Assembly: GCF_000785555.1 (NCBI RefSeq)
Contig: NZ_CP009129.1
Span: forward strand, 1,860,001-1,924,000
Origin: Planococcus sp. PAMC 21323
GTDB taxonomy: Bacteria > Bacillota > Bacilli > Bacillales_A > Planococcaceae
Direction of reading: 5' to 3'
DNA length: 64,000 nt
Of the stretch, positions 1-8,730 are shown piece after piece (positions within the stretch are counted from its first letter, which is position 1; each line of letters opens with the position of its first letter). Under the pieces are notes generated by a model that was not told the DNA's origin, did no database searches, and saw only the letters and a list, made by a program, of their open reading frames with translations. The position numbers were made by a program, and so were the translations under genes.

Positions 1-135
1 TTCACCGAGCGGTATGTGTTTAGCCCCTGGAATCATTCCCGTTGCTACTTCATCCGGTTCACGAACGTCGATAATGTTTACTACTTCGCCAGCTTCTACG
101 CGTTTTTGCAATTCATCTGTTGTAATAGTTTTCAT
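1..135 (-). CDS. Rhodanese-domain protein, N-terminal part (truncated by window edge)
   Basis: An open frame starts at 135 and runs off the left edge, giving 45 codons that begin MKTITTDELQKRVEAGE. The segment NIIDVREPDE followed by G(M)IPGAKHIPLGE is the usual N-terminal half of a single-domain rhodanese (sulfurtransferase fold): the conserved D-V-R-E-P-x-E strand-turn, then the IPGAxxIP strand. A GGAGGCG ribosome binding site lies just upstream (about 140-147). Such small proteins carry a catalytic cysteine further on, which is outside the window, so activity cannot be judged. It lies downstream of hfq in the same direction but beyond the hfq terminator. Confidence 0.8.
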   Translation of the reverse strand, partial: MKTITTDELQKRVEAGEVVNIIDVREPDEVATGMIPGAKHIPLGE

Positions 136-204
136 ATACACGCCTCCTTGATTAAAATCATACTCACACCAAAATCCTATACCCAAAGAAGTAAGCTGTC
201 AATC

Positions 205-243
205 AGAAGTGCGAAGACAGCCGTTTCGATTTAACAGGCATAA
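205..243 (+). repeat. Decayed fragment of the AGAAAAGCG hairpin repeat family
   Basis: This stretch reads AGAAGTGCGAAGACAGCC, then a GTTT..GATT core and a GGCATAA end. By eye it matches the left arm of the repeat at 18865-18904 at about 30 of 39 positions. It stops at the hfq terminator and has no recognisable right arm, so it looks like a broken copy. Confidence 0.5.
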
Positions 244-273
244 AAAAACCGAACTGCATAATCATCAGTCCGG
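242..273 (-). terminator. Rho-independent terminator after hfq
   Basis: On the minus strand CCGGACTG and CAGTTCGG form an 8-bp stem (one G-U) with a 9-nt loop, followed by seven T. It lies 8 bases beyond the hfq stop codon. Confidence 0.8.
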
Positions 274-281
274 TACCATTC

Positions 282-506
282 TTATTCTTCGTGTTCAATT
301 GCTACAGCTTTTGCTGGGGAGAATGTCGAAATCGCATGTTTATAAATTAATTGCTGTTTGCCATCTGTTTCGACTAATACCGTAAAATTATCGTAAGATT
401 TAATAATTCCTTTTAGTTGGAAGCCGTTAAGTAAAAAAACTGTGACATAAATATTATTTTTACGAAGCTGATTTAAATAGACGTCCTGAATATTGACTGG
501 TTTCAT
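282..506 (-). CDS. hfq: RNA chaperone Hfq
   Basis: This 74-residue protein has the Sm-like fold of Hfq, which assembles as a hexameric ring and binds small RNAs and A/U-rich mRNA. The Sm1 part shows [21 protein letters not shown] and the Sm2 part shows the YKHAISTF segment, with Lys-His where Hfq proteins have their conserved K-H pair. The length matches Gram-positive Hfq, which lacks the long C-terminal tail of the E. coli protein; here the tail is only about ten residues. It follows miaA by 11 bp, the usual miaA-hfq pair, and is closed by a terminator, so it is probably co-transcribed with miaA. Confidence 0.97.
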   Translation of the reverse strand: MKPVNIQDVYLNQLRKNNIYVTVFLLNGFQLKGIIKSYDNFTVLVETDGKQQLIYKHAISTFSPAKAVAIEHEE

Positions 507-517
507 GTGAATCCTCC

Positions 518-1474
518 CTATTTCTCTGTTGGTTCTTGATTTTCCGTAAGTTTATTTATTCGACAGTCTCTGTCATTTCCCTGCATAAAAGAGATTATTT
601 CCTGTAGATTTTTTTCAGGTTTTTCTAATGCATCGATCCATAAAATCGGCAATTTGTTTTTAAAATACGTAAATTGTCTCTTTGCGTATTTTCGCGAGTT
701 TTGCTTAAGCTTTTCTACAGCTAAATCTAAACTCCAATGCCCATCTAAATAGCTATATATTTCTTTATAGCCGATTGCTTGGATTGATTGAACATCTCGA
801 ATACCTTTTTGTCGTAATGAGTTAACTTCATCGACTAATCCGCGTTCTAACATTTCATCCACTCGTTGGTTAATGCGTTCATATAGTACATTTCTTGGAA
901 TATCTAGCCCAATAATGACTTCATTATACATGGGGGACAACGCCAAATTACGATCTCCTTTTTGCTGTCCACTCATGAGTATTTCTATCGCTCGCAAAAC
1001 GCGTCGTGTGTTATTTGGATGGATATCACTTTTCGGATCTAACTTCAGCAATTTTTTATGCATCCATTCAACACCAAATTGTTCTAACTCCTTATTTAAA
1101 CACTCACGAAGCTCTTGATCGATAGCTTCTTTCGAAAATCGATAATCAAACAATACTGCCTGCACATATAGCCCTGAACCCCCCACAATAATCGGCAAGT
1201 TGCCACGTGATTGGATTTCAGTAATTTTTTCCCGCACCAATTTTTGATACTCAGCCACCGAAAAACTTTCCTCAGAATTTTTAATGTCGATTAGATGATG
1301 AGGAACCCCCGCCATTTCTTCCGGCAAAATTTTGGCTGTTCCAATAGTCATATCACGATAAACTTGCATAGAGTCTCCGTTGATAATTTCCCCATTTAGA
1401 TGCTTTGCTAACTCTAAACTTAAGGCAGTCTTACCAGATGCCGTTGGTCCAACGATAGCTAATACATCAATCAT
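518..1474 (-). CDS. miaA: tRNA dimethylallyltransferase MiaA
   Basis: MiaA adds a dimethylallyl group to N6 of adenine-37 in tRNAs reading UNN codons. The N-terminus holds the P-loop GPTASGKT (residues 9-16), then [16 protein letters not shown] and PHHLID, all hallmarks of the family; [11 protein letters not shown] is the glycine-rich segment. The length of 318 residues is normal. I chose the start at 1474 (MIDVLAIVG) because family members begin only a few residues before the P-loop; a start at 1495 is open but lacks a ribosome binding site. Its first 8 bp overlap the end of the upstream hydrolase gene, and hfq follows, so the three are probably one transcript. The usual partner miaB is not in the window. 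Confidence 0.95.
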   Translation of the reverse strand: MIDVLAIVGPTASGKTALSLELAKHLNGEIINGDSMQVYRDMTIGTAKILPEEMAGVPHHLIDIKNSEESFSVAEYQKLVREKITEIQSRGNLPIIVGGSGLYVQAVLFDYRFSKEAIDQELRECLNKELEQFGVEWMHKKLLKLDPKSDIHPNNTRRVLRAIEILMSGQQKGDRNLALSPMYNEVIIGLDIPRNVLYERINQRVDEMLERGLVDEVNSLRQKGIRDVQSIQAIGYKEIYSYLDGHWSLDLAVEKLKQNSRKYAKRQFTYFKNKLPILWIDALEKPEKNLQEIISFMQGNDRDCRINKLTENQEPTEK

Positions 1475-2387
1475 TCCCACAAACCCAGTCTCCAATTACA
1501 TCATAGTAATCATGTCGGCCTATTTCATTTAGCAACTCGTGTCTCGCATCTTCCGCAAGATAAACTTTAACTTTACTCACGCCTGCATCTGTAAATTGTT
1601 TGGCTGCATTGAAAACACCTTTACCATTATCACCAACTGGATCCATTGCTCCACTAATAAGTAAAATCGGTAAATCATTGCGAACTCGGGCAACCTCTGC
1701 AGGATCGTTAACCGTAGTAATTCCTGAAAATAAATCAATATAAAATTGATTGGTTGATTCAAAGCCACAAAGTGGATCAGCTTCATATCTCGCTACCATT
1801 TCTTTGTCTCGACTTAACCAAGCAGATTCAGAACCTTCTTGTTCGAAGGATTTATTGAAATTGCCAAAAGTGAGTTTGCCAAGCGCTTCGCTCGGTTCCT
1901 GCTTACCGTATATTTTAGCCGATGCGATTGCTACTGCTTTCCCGAGTTTCCCAGTAACACCTGGGTCTCCACCCGTTCCAGACAATACAACTCGGTGTAC
2001 CGTATCGCTATGAAATTGTAAGTAACGACGGGTCACAAAAGAGCCCATACTATGCCCAAATAACACAAGAGGCAACTCTTCAGTTTTTTGTTGCACTTTT
2101 TGAATAACTGAATGCAAGTCTTCCACTACTTGTTCGAAACCATTATCATCTGCAAAATAGCCGAGTATCCCGTTTTGTTGAGCCGTTTTTCCGTGACCTC
2201 GTTGATCATGCGCTGATACAATAAAGCCGCGTGACACTAAGTATTCCGCAAATTCTTTGTACCGTTCTATGTGCTCTGCCATGCCATGAATAATATGGAC
2301 ATGACCTAGCGGGTTTGTTGGTTCGTAACATTCATAATATAATTCATGGCCATCAGAAGCGCGCATATAATCTTTTGTCACTTTCAT
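1467..2387 (-). CDS. Alpha/beta hydrolase, lysophospholipase / monoacylglycerol lipase type
   Basis: A 306-residue serine hydrolase of the Hydrolase_4 type. The nucleophile elbow is GHSMG with Ser113; the likely acid is Asp249 in SGAMDP and the base His283 in DARHE. The segment [13 protein letters not shown] and the DQRGHGKT motif are typical of the PldB / monoglyceride lipase group. No signal peptide is visible, so it should be cytoplasmic and act on lysophospholipids, monoacylglycerols or small esters; the substrate cannot be fixed from sequence. It sits between mutL and miaA, where B. subtilis has unrelated genes, and its last 8 bp overlap miaA. The link to repair or tRNA modification is probably only transcriptional. 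Confidence 0.85.
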   Translation of the reverse strand: MKVTKDYMRASDGHELYYECYEPTNPLGHVHIIHGMAEHIERYKEFAEYLVSRGFIVSAHDQRGHGKTAQQNGILGYFADDNGFEQVVEDLHSVIQKVQQKTEELPLVLFGHSMGSFVTRRYLQFHSDTVHRVVLSGTGGDPGVTGKLGKAVAIASAKIYGKQEPSEALGKLTFGNFNKSFEQEGSESAWLSRDKEMVARYEADPLCGFESTNQFYIDLFSGITTVNDPAEVARVRNDLPILLISGAMDPVGDNGKGVFNAAKQFTDAGVSKVKVYLAEDARHELLNEIGRHDYYDVIGDWVCGND

Positions 2388-2438
2388 TTACTACACCCTT
2401 TCTTATATCCCATATACTGTCTATTATGACAGATTGAT

Positions 2439-4268
2439 TTAATTCATTACACGTTTGAACATTTTTTCAACATCATAGGTTTTAAAATGAATAATAACCG
2501 GACGACCATGCGGACAAGTAAATGGCTGTTCCGCTTTTTTCAAATCTATTAATAACCGTTCCATTTCATGTTTTTGCAGAAAGTGATTTGCTTTGATCGA
2601 CCGTTTACAGCTCATCATTATCGCAGCATCTTCACGTAATTTCTTTACATCGACTTTTCGCTCTGTCAAAATTTGTTCGATTAAATCTTCAATAACTTCT
2701 TGTTCAAAACCTTTTGGAAACCAAGTCGGGTATTCACGGACAATAAACGAAGTGTCGCCAAACTCTTCTAGAAAGACACCACTATCGGAAAGAACAGTCA
2801 AATGATCTTTTAACCTCAAAGCTTCATCTCGGCTATAGTGGAACGTTAGCGGCAATAACAATGCTTGTCGTTCATTGCTATCGATATCTCCTACTTTTTC
2901 TCGGAAGTATTCGTATTTAATCCGTTCCTGTGCTGCATGTTGGTCGACCAAATAAAATCCATCGTTACTTTGCGCCACGATATACGTTCCATGAATTTGA
3001 CCAACGACTTCAAGTTCTGGGAATTGTGGACCATCATCTGGCTCTTCCTCATACTCTTGTACCGAAGTTGTTTGTTCGGAAAATGGCGTTTCTTGTTGCA
3101 TAACTTCTTTTTCTTGATGCTGTTGCCCAAATACCTTTTCTTGCTTTTGCATAACCGGAAACTCTGAAGATTCCTGAACAGGCACATCTTTTGGTTCTCG
3201 AACAGTAAACGAGCTTTTCCATAAATCCAATTGCCTTGTCGGTGCTTGTTTGACCGGTTTCGGTTTATCAATAATTGGCGCACGAACTACCGAACTAATT
3301 GTTCCGCGAAGCGTTTCATGGATAAGTTCCATCAATTCTTTTTCTTTACTTAAGCGAATTTGCTGTTTCGCTGGATGTACATTGACATCAGTTAAATAGG
3401 GATCTCCTTCAATATTCATGACAACAATTGGCTGGCGCTCTAATGGTAAAAACGTATGATAGGCTCTATGAACTGTGTTGGCAATCGCGTAATGCTTTAC
3501 CCAACGGCCATTCACAAATAACGAAATGTAATTTTTATTGGCACGTGTAATTTCAGGAAGTGAAGCATACCCCGATATTTTGTAATCATGAGATTGCCCT
3601 TCGAACGGAATCATTTTCTTAGCAATTGCCACTCCATAAATATCTGCCAACACACGTTTAATTTCTCCACTGCCAGAAGTTTGTAAAATAATTCTTCCGT
3701 CATGTACCAGTTTAAACGCAATCCCTGGATAACTTAATGCAAAGCGGTTTAATAAATCAATTGAATGACCCAATTCAGTCTGCAAGGTTTTCATATACTT
3801 TAAACGTGCAGGTGTATTAAAGAACAACTGATCTATTTTTATGTCCGTTCCTTTTCTAAGAGACCCCGCACGATGTTCAGTTAGACGGCCACCCTCCATT
3901 TGTACAAATGTACCACTTTCACCGTTTGAGGTATGCAACGTCACTTTCGATACTGATGCGATACTCGCCAAAGCTTCACCGCGGAATCCAAGCGTCCGAA
4001 TTCGGAACAAATCGTGTTCGTTCGCGATCTTACTAGTTGCGTGCCGCGAAAATGACAATAATGCATCATCTGCATCCATTCCAGCCCCGTTATCGATTAT
4101 TTGAATTGAAGTCAGTCCTGCTTCAACAAGCAATACTTCAATGGCCGTACTCCCTGCATCAATCGCATTTTCTACTAATTCTTTAACGACAGAAGTCGGT
4201 CTTTCAACTACTTCACCAGCAGCTATTTTATTGGATAGAGGTTCGTCCATCAATCGAATGATGCCCAT
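2439..4268 (-). CDS. mutL: DNA mismatch repair protein MutL
   Basis: MutL couples mismatch recognition by MutS to strand incision. The N-terminal GHKL ATPase is clear: ELVENAIDAGST (about 30-41), DNGAGM and GFRGEALASI. A low-complexity linker rich in Gln and Glu (about 345-415) separates it from the dimerisation domain. The C-terminal half carries DQHAAQERIKYE, the metal-binding motif of MutL proteins with nicking endonuclease activity, and CPHGRP near the end, so this is the endonuclease type found in organisms without MutH. The length of 609 residues is normal. It begins 11 bp after the mutS stop and is surely co-transcribed with it. Confidence 0.97.
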   Translation of the reverse strand: MGIIRLMDEPLSNKIAAGEVVERPTSVVKELVENAIDAGSTAIEVLLVEAGLTSIQIIDNGAGMDADDALLSFSRHATSKIANEHDLFRIRTLGFRGEALASIASVSKVTLHTSNGESGTFVQMEGGRLTEHRAGSLRKGTDIKIDQLFFNTPARLKYMKTLQTELGHSIDLLNRFALSYPGIAFKLVHDGRIILQTSGSGEIKRVLADIYGVAIAKKMIPFEGQSHDYKISGYASLPEITRANKNYISLFVNGRWVKHYAIANTVHRAYHTFLPLERQPIVVMNIEGDPYLTDVNVHPAKQQIRLSKEKELMELIHETLRGTISSVVRAPIIDKPKPVKQAPTRQLDLWKSSFTVREPKDVPVQESSEFPVMQKQEKVFGQQHQEKEVMQQETPFSEQTTSVQEYEEEPDDGPQFPELEVVGQIHGTYIVAQSNDGFYLVDQHAAQERIKYEYFREKVGDIDSNERQALLLPLTFHYSRDEALRLKDHLTVLSDSGVFLEEFGDTSFIVREYPTWFPKGFEQEVIEDLIEQILTERKVDVKKLREDAAIMMSCKRSIKANHFLQKHEMERLLIDLKKAEQPFTCPHGRPVIIHFKTYDVEKMFKRVMN

Positions 4269-4279
4269 GCGCTCACTCC

Positions 4280-6799
4280 TTATTGGTTTAACTTCTCTTG
4301 CAAGTCATTGATCATTTGCAAGGCTTGAAGCGGTGTCATCGAAGACACTTGTACGTCTTTAATCGTTTGTAGAATTTCGTCCTTTTCTGTATCCGCTTCA
4401 TCAAAAAATGATAATTGTTCTATTGTTTTAGGTTGCTGTTTTTTATCTTGTTCAAAGGTTTTCAATAATTCTCGTGCACGCGCAAGAATTGGTTCAGGTA
4501 AATTGGCCAACTCTGCAACGTGAATTCCGTAACTTTTATCAGCTGGACCTTTTTTTACTTTATGCAGAAACACCACTTTGCCCGACTGCTCCATTGCTGC
4601 TACGTGGACATTGTGAAGTTTCTCTAGTGAATTTTCTAATGCGGTCAGCTCATGATAATGTGTTGAAAATAATGTATTTGCGCCAATCTCTCGATGAATA
4701 TATTCAATCATTGATTGTGCTAAAGCCATGCCGTCATAAGTTGAAGTTCCACGGCCAATTTCATCAAACAATAATAAGCTGTTTTTCGTTGCATGGGTAA
4801 TGGCATATTGCGATTCGAGCATTTCGACCATAAAGGTACTTTGCCCAGAAACTAAGTCATCAGCCGCTCCTATACGCGTGAAAATTTGATCGACAATCGG
4901 TAAATTAGCAGATTCAGCAGGTACGTAACTACCAATTTGAGCTAATACGATTGTTAATGCAACTTGACGCATATACGTACTTTTACCCGACATATTTGGT
5001 CCTGTAATGAGTAGCATATTTTGATTTTCAGCTAGTACACAGTCATTTGGTACATATTGTTGTTTGTTAAGCATTTTTTCTACTACGGGATGTCGACCTT
5101 CAATGATGGATATTTCGTTCGTATCGTTAAAATCAGGTTTTACAAAACGATATTTTTCTGCCACATTGGCAAAACTTAAAAAGACATCTAATCCACTAAG
5201 TGAAGAAGCTAGGCGTTGAATGCGTGAAATATATTGTTTTACTTCATCTCGAATCGCTACAAATAAATTATATTCAAGTGCTAAACTTTCTTCTTCAGCG
5301 GTTAAGATCAAAGCTTCTTTTTCTTTTAATTCAGGAGTAGTGTAACGTTCTGCATTTGCTAATGTTTGTTTTCGGTCATAGCGCTCTAAATCTGCTAAAT
5401 GCATATTGGCTTTTGAAATTTCAATATAATAACCAAAAATACGGTTATAGCCAATTTTCAATGATTTGATACCGGTTAATTTGCGTTCTTTTTGTTCAAG
5501 TTCAGCAATCCAGTCTTTTCCATTACGCGAAGCATCTCGGAATTCATCTAGTTTCTCATGGAAACCATCTCGAATTACACCGCCTTCTTTTGAAGATAGG
5601 GGTGGATTTTCACTAATTGCTTGCAATAATTCACACACTTCAACACAGCGATCTAATTTCTCCCCAAATTCATGTAGAGCCGTATCGCCAGAATTCGCCA
5701 ACTCTTCGATTAACATCGGTACTTTCTCGAGAGAACTGCGAAGCTGCGCTAAATCTCTCCCACTAGCGCTGCCGAAGGCGATACGTCCGGAAAGACGTTC
5801 TAGGTCATAAACTTCTTTTAACAAGCCTTGAAGCTCTACACGCACGAAATACTGCTCGATTAACGCTTCGACCATTTGCTGGCGCTCTTCAATCATGCGT
5901 TTATTCGCTAACGGCTGATGCAACCATTGTTTTAATTTGCGACTTCCCATTGCTGTCATTGTTTCATCTAACAGCCACAGTAAAGTTCCTTTTGTTTCAT
6001 TGCCACGAATAGATTGCAACAATTCCAAATTTCGTTTGGAATGAAAATCAATGCTTAATAATTGAGTGTTTTCTTTATATGAAAATGACTGGATATGATC
6101 TAACGATTGTTTTTGGGTACGAGCAATATACGTCATCAATCGGTGACAACTTGTTTGTAAATCTTCTGGGCAGTCCACAGTCAAAGATGCATCCATTTTA
6201 TAAGCATCTTCCATTGTTTCAATCGACAGGACTAGATCTTGCTCTTCTTCAGTCAACAAGACAAACAATTGTTCTGAAACTACTAATTCACGAATGCTCA
6301 AAGAGCGCAACTCCTGTAACAATGCTTTTTCAGTTCCCATTATGTATGTCGCTGTAGATTCACCTGTACTAATATCCACATATGACAAAGCAAAGCCATC
6401 TGATAATTCATCAGCTGCTGCTAAAAAGACATTTGATTTGGAATCGACGCTTTTTCCTTCTGTATGTGTTCCAGGTGTTATTAAGCGGACAACTTCCCGT
6501 TTCACCACGCCTTTAGTCATTTTTGGATCTTCTACTTGTTCACAAATGGCTACTTTATGACCTTTTAAAATTAGTTGATCAATATAGTTTTTAGCCGCAT
6601 GGTGAGGCACGCCGCACATCGGAATCCGGTCATCGCCACTTCCTCCACGTGCTGTTAACGTGATTTCTAGTAATTGTGACGCTTTGATCGCATCATCATA
6701 AAACAATTCATAAAAATCGCCTAAGCGGAAAAACAAAAAAGCATCCAAGTATTCGGATTTCACTTGAAAATATTGTTGCATCATTGGTGTCGGTGCCAT
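4280..6799 (-). CDS. mutS: DNA mismatch repair protein MutS
   Basis: MutS binds mispaired and looped-out bases and recruits MutL. The N-terminal mismatch-binding domain has the Phe-x-Glu element in GDFYELFYDDA (about residues 27-37). The C-terminal ATPase has the Walker A motif GPNMSGKSTYMRQ, a Walker B ending in LLFDEIGRGTSTYDG, and the STHYHEL segment. The length of 839 residues is normal for MutS1. It has its own candidate extended -10 promoter just upstream (6836-6844) and a strong terminator behind that, so it need not depend on ricA transcription as it might in B. subtilis. Confidence 0.98.
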   Translation of the reverse strand: MAPTPMMQQYFQVKSEYLDAFLFFRLGDFYELFYDDAIKASQLLEITLTARGGSGDDRIPMCGVPHHAAKNYIDQLILKGHKVAICEQVEDPKMTKGVVKREVVRLITPGTHTEGKSVDSKSNVFLAAADELSDGFALSYVDISTGESTATYIMGTEKALLQELRSLSIRELVVSEQLFVLLTEEEQDLVLSIETMEDAYKMDASLTVDCPEDLQTSCHRLMTYIARTQKQSLDHIQSFSYKENTQLLSIDFHSKRNLELLQSIRGNETKGTLLWLLDETMTAMGSRKLKQWLHQPLANKRMIEERQQMVEALIEQYFVRVELQGLLKEVYDLERLSGRIAFGSASGRDLAQLRSSLEKVPMLIEELANSGDTALHEFGEKLDRCVEVCELLQAISENPPLSSKEGGVIRDGFHEKLDEFRDASRNGKDWIAELEQKERKLTGIKSLKIGYNRIFGYYIEISKANMHLADLERYDRKQTLANAERYTTPELKEKEALILTAEEESLALEYNLFVAIRDEVKQYISRIQRLASSLSGLDVFLSFANVAEKYRFVKPDFNDTNEISIIEGRHPVVEKMLNKQQYVPNDCVLAENQNMLLITGPNMSGKSTYMRQVALTIVLAQIGSYVPAESANLPIVDQIFTRIGAADDLVSGQSTFMVEMLESQYAITHATKNSLLLFDEIGRGTSTYDGMALAQSMIEYIHREIGANTLFSTHYHELTALENSLEKLHNVHVAAMEQSGKVVFLHKVKKGPADKSYGIHVAELANLPEPILARARELLKTFEQDKKQQPKTIEQLSFFDEADTEKDEILQTIKDVQVSSMTPLQALQMINDLQEKLNQ

Positions 6800-6835
6800 T
6801 TTAAAACCTCTTTCAAATCGATTCGTCGTTTATCC

Positions 6836-6844
6836 ATTATAACA
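6836..6844 (-). promoter_or_regulatory. Candidate extended -10 promoter for mutS-mutL
   Basis: The minus strand reads TGTTATAAT, a perfect -10 hexamer with the upstream TG of an extended -10 element, about 37 bp before the mutS start. The -35 region is only T-rich, lying in the T-tract of the upstream terminator. Confidence 0.5.
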
Positions 6845-6861
6845 AAAATAAAGAGAGAAAA

Positions 6862-6893
6862 GAAAAAACTGAAAGAGCATTGGCTCTTTCAGT
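6862..6893 (-). terminator. Rho-independent terminator between ricA and mutS
   Basis: An 11-bp perfect stem, ACTGAAAGAGC with GCTCTTTCAGT, has a CAAT loop and a run of six T on the minus strand. The hairpin repeats lie between it and ricA. Confidence 0.9.
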
Positions 6894-6942
6894 TTAATTC
6901 TGTTTAACTGTACTTCTACTAAGCACTCTATTTTACTCCACC

Positions 6943-7115
6943 GATAAGATCGTCTTATGTCGTCGAATCTATACGATCGCTTCCGCTTTTCTTTGGCTAG
7001 CTTCAGCGACCAGCCTCTCGGGTCATAAGCCATTCTGTCTGTGCGGCTAGAGTAACGCCGCTTCGCCAGATCGTCTTATGCCGTCGAGGCTAAACGGTCG
7101 TTTACGCTTTTCTTG
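6943..7115 (-). repeat. Hairpin repeat, one full and one partial unit, after ricA
   Basis: Read on the minus strand, a full unit starts AGAAAAGCGTAAACGACCG directly after the ricA stop and runs to about 6994. A second, shortened unit starts AGAAAAGCGGAAGCGATCG (6992 downward). The full unit folds: left arm 7085-7099 pairs with right arm 7008-7020, and an inner stem GCGGC/GCCGC (7043-7047 with 7057-7061) closes the loop. It aligns over its whole length with the unit at 18865-18982. No protein is encoded; the short frames through it are repeat sequence. Confidence 0.8.
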
Positions 7116-7544
7116 TTACCCGCAGCTTCCTGGTTTGTCGTTGCGGACTTTTGATCCTGTTTCGCCACGTAACAAGTCGCCACCTGTTTCAGTGATGATG
7201 TTGTTTGTTACTTGGTTAGCGATTGCTGTCGATACCATTTGCAACAATGAGTTGACGTCGCTTTGAGATTGCTTGAATTCTTGAACGATTGGCACTGCGT
7301 CAATTTCTTCTTCAATCTTAGAAATTTTGCCTTCGATCAAATTCAATGCACGTTCTTTGCCATAGGCTTGGAAGTTTACAGCTTGTTTTTGAAGGCTTTT
7401 CAGGCTAGCAATTTTTTCACGAATTTGTTGGTTTTCGTTAATTTGTGCTTCTGCACGTTTAAAGAAATCCACTTCTTCTGTTGCTGCGATCATATCTGCG
7501 ACTTCGCGTGCTTTGTCGACGATTTCTTGTTTTGTATACGTCAT
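7116..7544 (-). CDS. ricA: RicA (YmcA), subunit of the Ric complex
   Basis: A 142-residue Com_YlbF-family protein matching B. subtilis YmcA/RicA. With RicF (YlbF) and RicT (YaaT) it forms a complex that assists RNase Y in mRNA maturation and is needed for biofilm formation, competence and sporulation in B. subtilis. The segment EEVDFFKRAEAQINEN and the block SNQVT-like ANQVTNNIITETGGDLLRGETGSKV are diagnostic. The C-terminus keeps a cysteine (residue 141), in the region that contributes to Fe-S cluster binding in the complex. It lies near rny, its functional partner. In B. subtilis miaB precedes it and cotE follows; both are absent here. The stop codon directly abuts a hairpin repeat. Confidence 0.93.
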   Translation of the reverse strand: MTYTKQEIVDKAREVADMIAATEEVDFFKRAEAQINENQQIREKIASLKSLQKQAVNFQAYGKERALNLIEGKISKIEEEIDAVPIVQEFKQSQSDVNSLLQMVSTAIANQVTNNIITETGGDLLRGETGSKVRNDKPGSCG

Positions 7545-7581
7545 TTTTAGACACCCATTTCTTGGTCTGTAACAGTTGCTA

Positions 7582-7719
7582 CTAGTTCACTGCTTGCGAC
7601 CATGTTTTAATTTCATTAATATTACTTTGAAACTTTATTTTCAAGTATAAACCTTTATCGTCCGTAGTTACGAGCGATAGAGAATTTCTCTCTTTTGGTA
7701 ATACTTTAATTTCAAATAT
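7582..7719 (-). other. Startless 45-codon open stretch upstream of ricA
   Basis: Between a TAG at 7720-7722 and a TAG at 7582-7584 one minus-strand frame stays open for 45 codons. It reads protein-like (for example LSLVTTDDKGLYLKIKFQ and NEIKTWSQAVN at the end) but has no ATG, GTG or TTG in a usable place. It could be a gene remnant in the spot where other Bacillales have spoVS, tdh, kbl and miaB, or chance. The rest of the 322-bp gap between ymdB and ricA holds only the two candidate promoters. Confidence 0.2.
7616..7644 (-). promoter_or_regulatory. Candidate proximal promoter for ricA
   Basis: TTGAAA and TATTAA are separated by 17 bp on the minus strand, placing a start point about 65 bases before ricA. 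The -10 matches consensus at 4 of 6 positions. Confidence 0.35.
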
Positions 7720-7792
7720 CTAAGATGCTATTCGAATTTAAAGAAGATATGAATTTAAAATCTCCTGCAAAATTCTTTTTGCTCACTTCTTT

Positions 7793-7822
7793 ATTATACT
7801 GAAAGCAAGGCTTGTACTTCAA
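7793..7822 (-). promoter_or_regulatory. Candidate distal SigA promoter for ricA
   Basis: TTGAAG and a perfect TATAAT are separated by 18 bp on the minus strand. If used it gives a leader of about 240 bases before ricA that contains the startless open stretch at 7582-7719. Confidence 0.5.
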
Positions 7823-7866
7823 GGACTCTGCACTAATTGTCGATGTTTCGTCACGAAGCTGTAGAT

Positions 7867-8664
7867 TTATCCTTGAAACGGATAATCTTCGTTGATATAT
7901 ATGCGTTCATAGCTTGTCGCTTTACCTGTTTGATCATTCACTTCTGTGAAAAAGCCACTGACAACCGATCGACCGCGTTTGGGTACTTCAAATCGCGTTG
8001 GCATATTTGTTTTAAAGCGATACAAAACAGCGTCTTTGTTCATGCCCAATATTTCATCATAAGGTCCCGTCATCCCAACATCTGAGATATACGCAGTTCC
8101 ATTTGGTAAAATACGTGCATCAGCAGTCTGAACATGTGTATGTGTTCCAACAACTACTGAAGCGCGGCCATCCAAATGCCAACCCATAGCAATTTTTTCA
8201 CTTGTCGCTTCTGCGTGAAAATCTACGAAAACAAGCGGTGAAATAGCTTTAGCTTCAGCAACAAGCTCATCTGCTTTTTGGAAAGGATCTTCATGAGGCG
8301 GTAAAAAAACACGTCCATGAAGATTGATGACAGATAGCGTTTGTCCATTTTTTGTAACGGTTGCCATGCCACGACCCGGTGCTTCATCTGAAAAGTTGGC
8401 AGGTCGAATCAAGTAATCCACTTCATCAATAAAATCAAAAATCTCTTTTTGGTCCCATGTGTGGTTACCCATCGTTACCATATCCACTCCCATAAATAAA
8501 AGGTCCTGATAAATGGCTTTTGTAATACCGCGACCTGCCGCTGCGTTTTCCCCGTTAGCAATAATTACGTCTGGTGCATATTTTCTTTTTAATCTCGGTA
8601 AATACGATTCCAACGCGTCTCTTCCGATTGATCCGACAATATCTCCAATAAATAAAATTTTCAC
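7867..8664 (-). CDS. ymdB: YmdB metallophosphoesterase
   Basis: A 265-residue calcineurin-like phosphoesterase matching B. subtilis YmdB, which hydrolyses 2',3'-cyclic nucleotides and affects biofilm and motility decisions. Metal-binding motifs are easy to place: MKILFIGDIVGSIGRDAL at the N-terminus, NGENAA (about 37-42), MGNHTWDQKE (about 66-75), and VVGTHTHVQTADARI near residue 170. It lies 66 bp downstream of rny, as in B. subtilis, but a terminator sits in between. The downstream spoVS gene of spore formers is missing. Confidence 0.95.
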   Translation of the reverse strand: MKILFIGDIVGSIGRDALESYLPRLKRKYAPDVIIANGENAAAGRGITKAIYQDLLFMGVDMVTMGNHTWDQKEIFDFIDEVDYLIRPANFSDEAPGRGMATVTKNGQTLSVINLHGRVFLPPHEDPFQKADELVAEAKAISPLVFVDFHAEATSEKIAMGWHLDGRASVVVGTHTHVQTADARILPNGTAYISDVGMTGPYDEILGMNKDAVLYRFKTNMPTRFEVPKRGRSVVSGFFTEVNDQTGKATSYERIYINEDYPFQG

Positions 8665-8685
8665 AAACTCACCTTTTTTCCATAA

Positions 8686-8724
8686 GAAAAAGGCTTCTTT
8701 GAATAGACATTCATCGAAGCCTTA
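8686..8724 (-). terminator. Rho-independent terminator after rny
   Basis: AAGGCTTC (minus strand, from 8723) pairs with GAAGCCTT ending at 8690, with an inner GAAT/ATTC stem, followed by TTTTTC. It lies between rny and ymdB, so ymdB may be expressed by read-through. Confidence 0.8.
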
Positions 8725-8730
8725 CTCTTA

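Noticed and set aside
2891..3283. Open frame of 130 codons on the minus strand within mutL
   Set aside because: Alternate frame of the low-complexity Gln/Glu linker of MutL.
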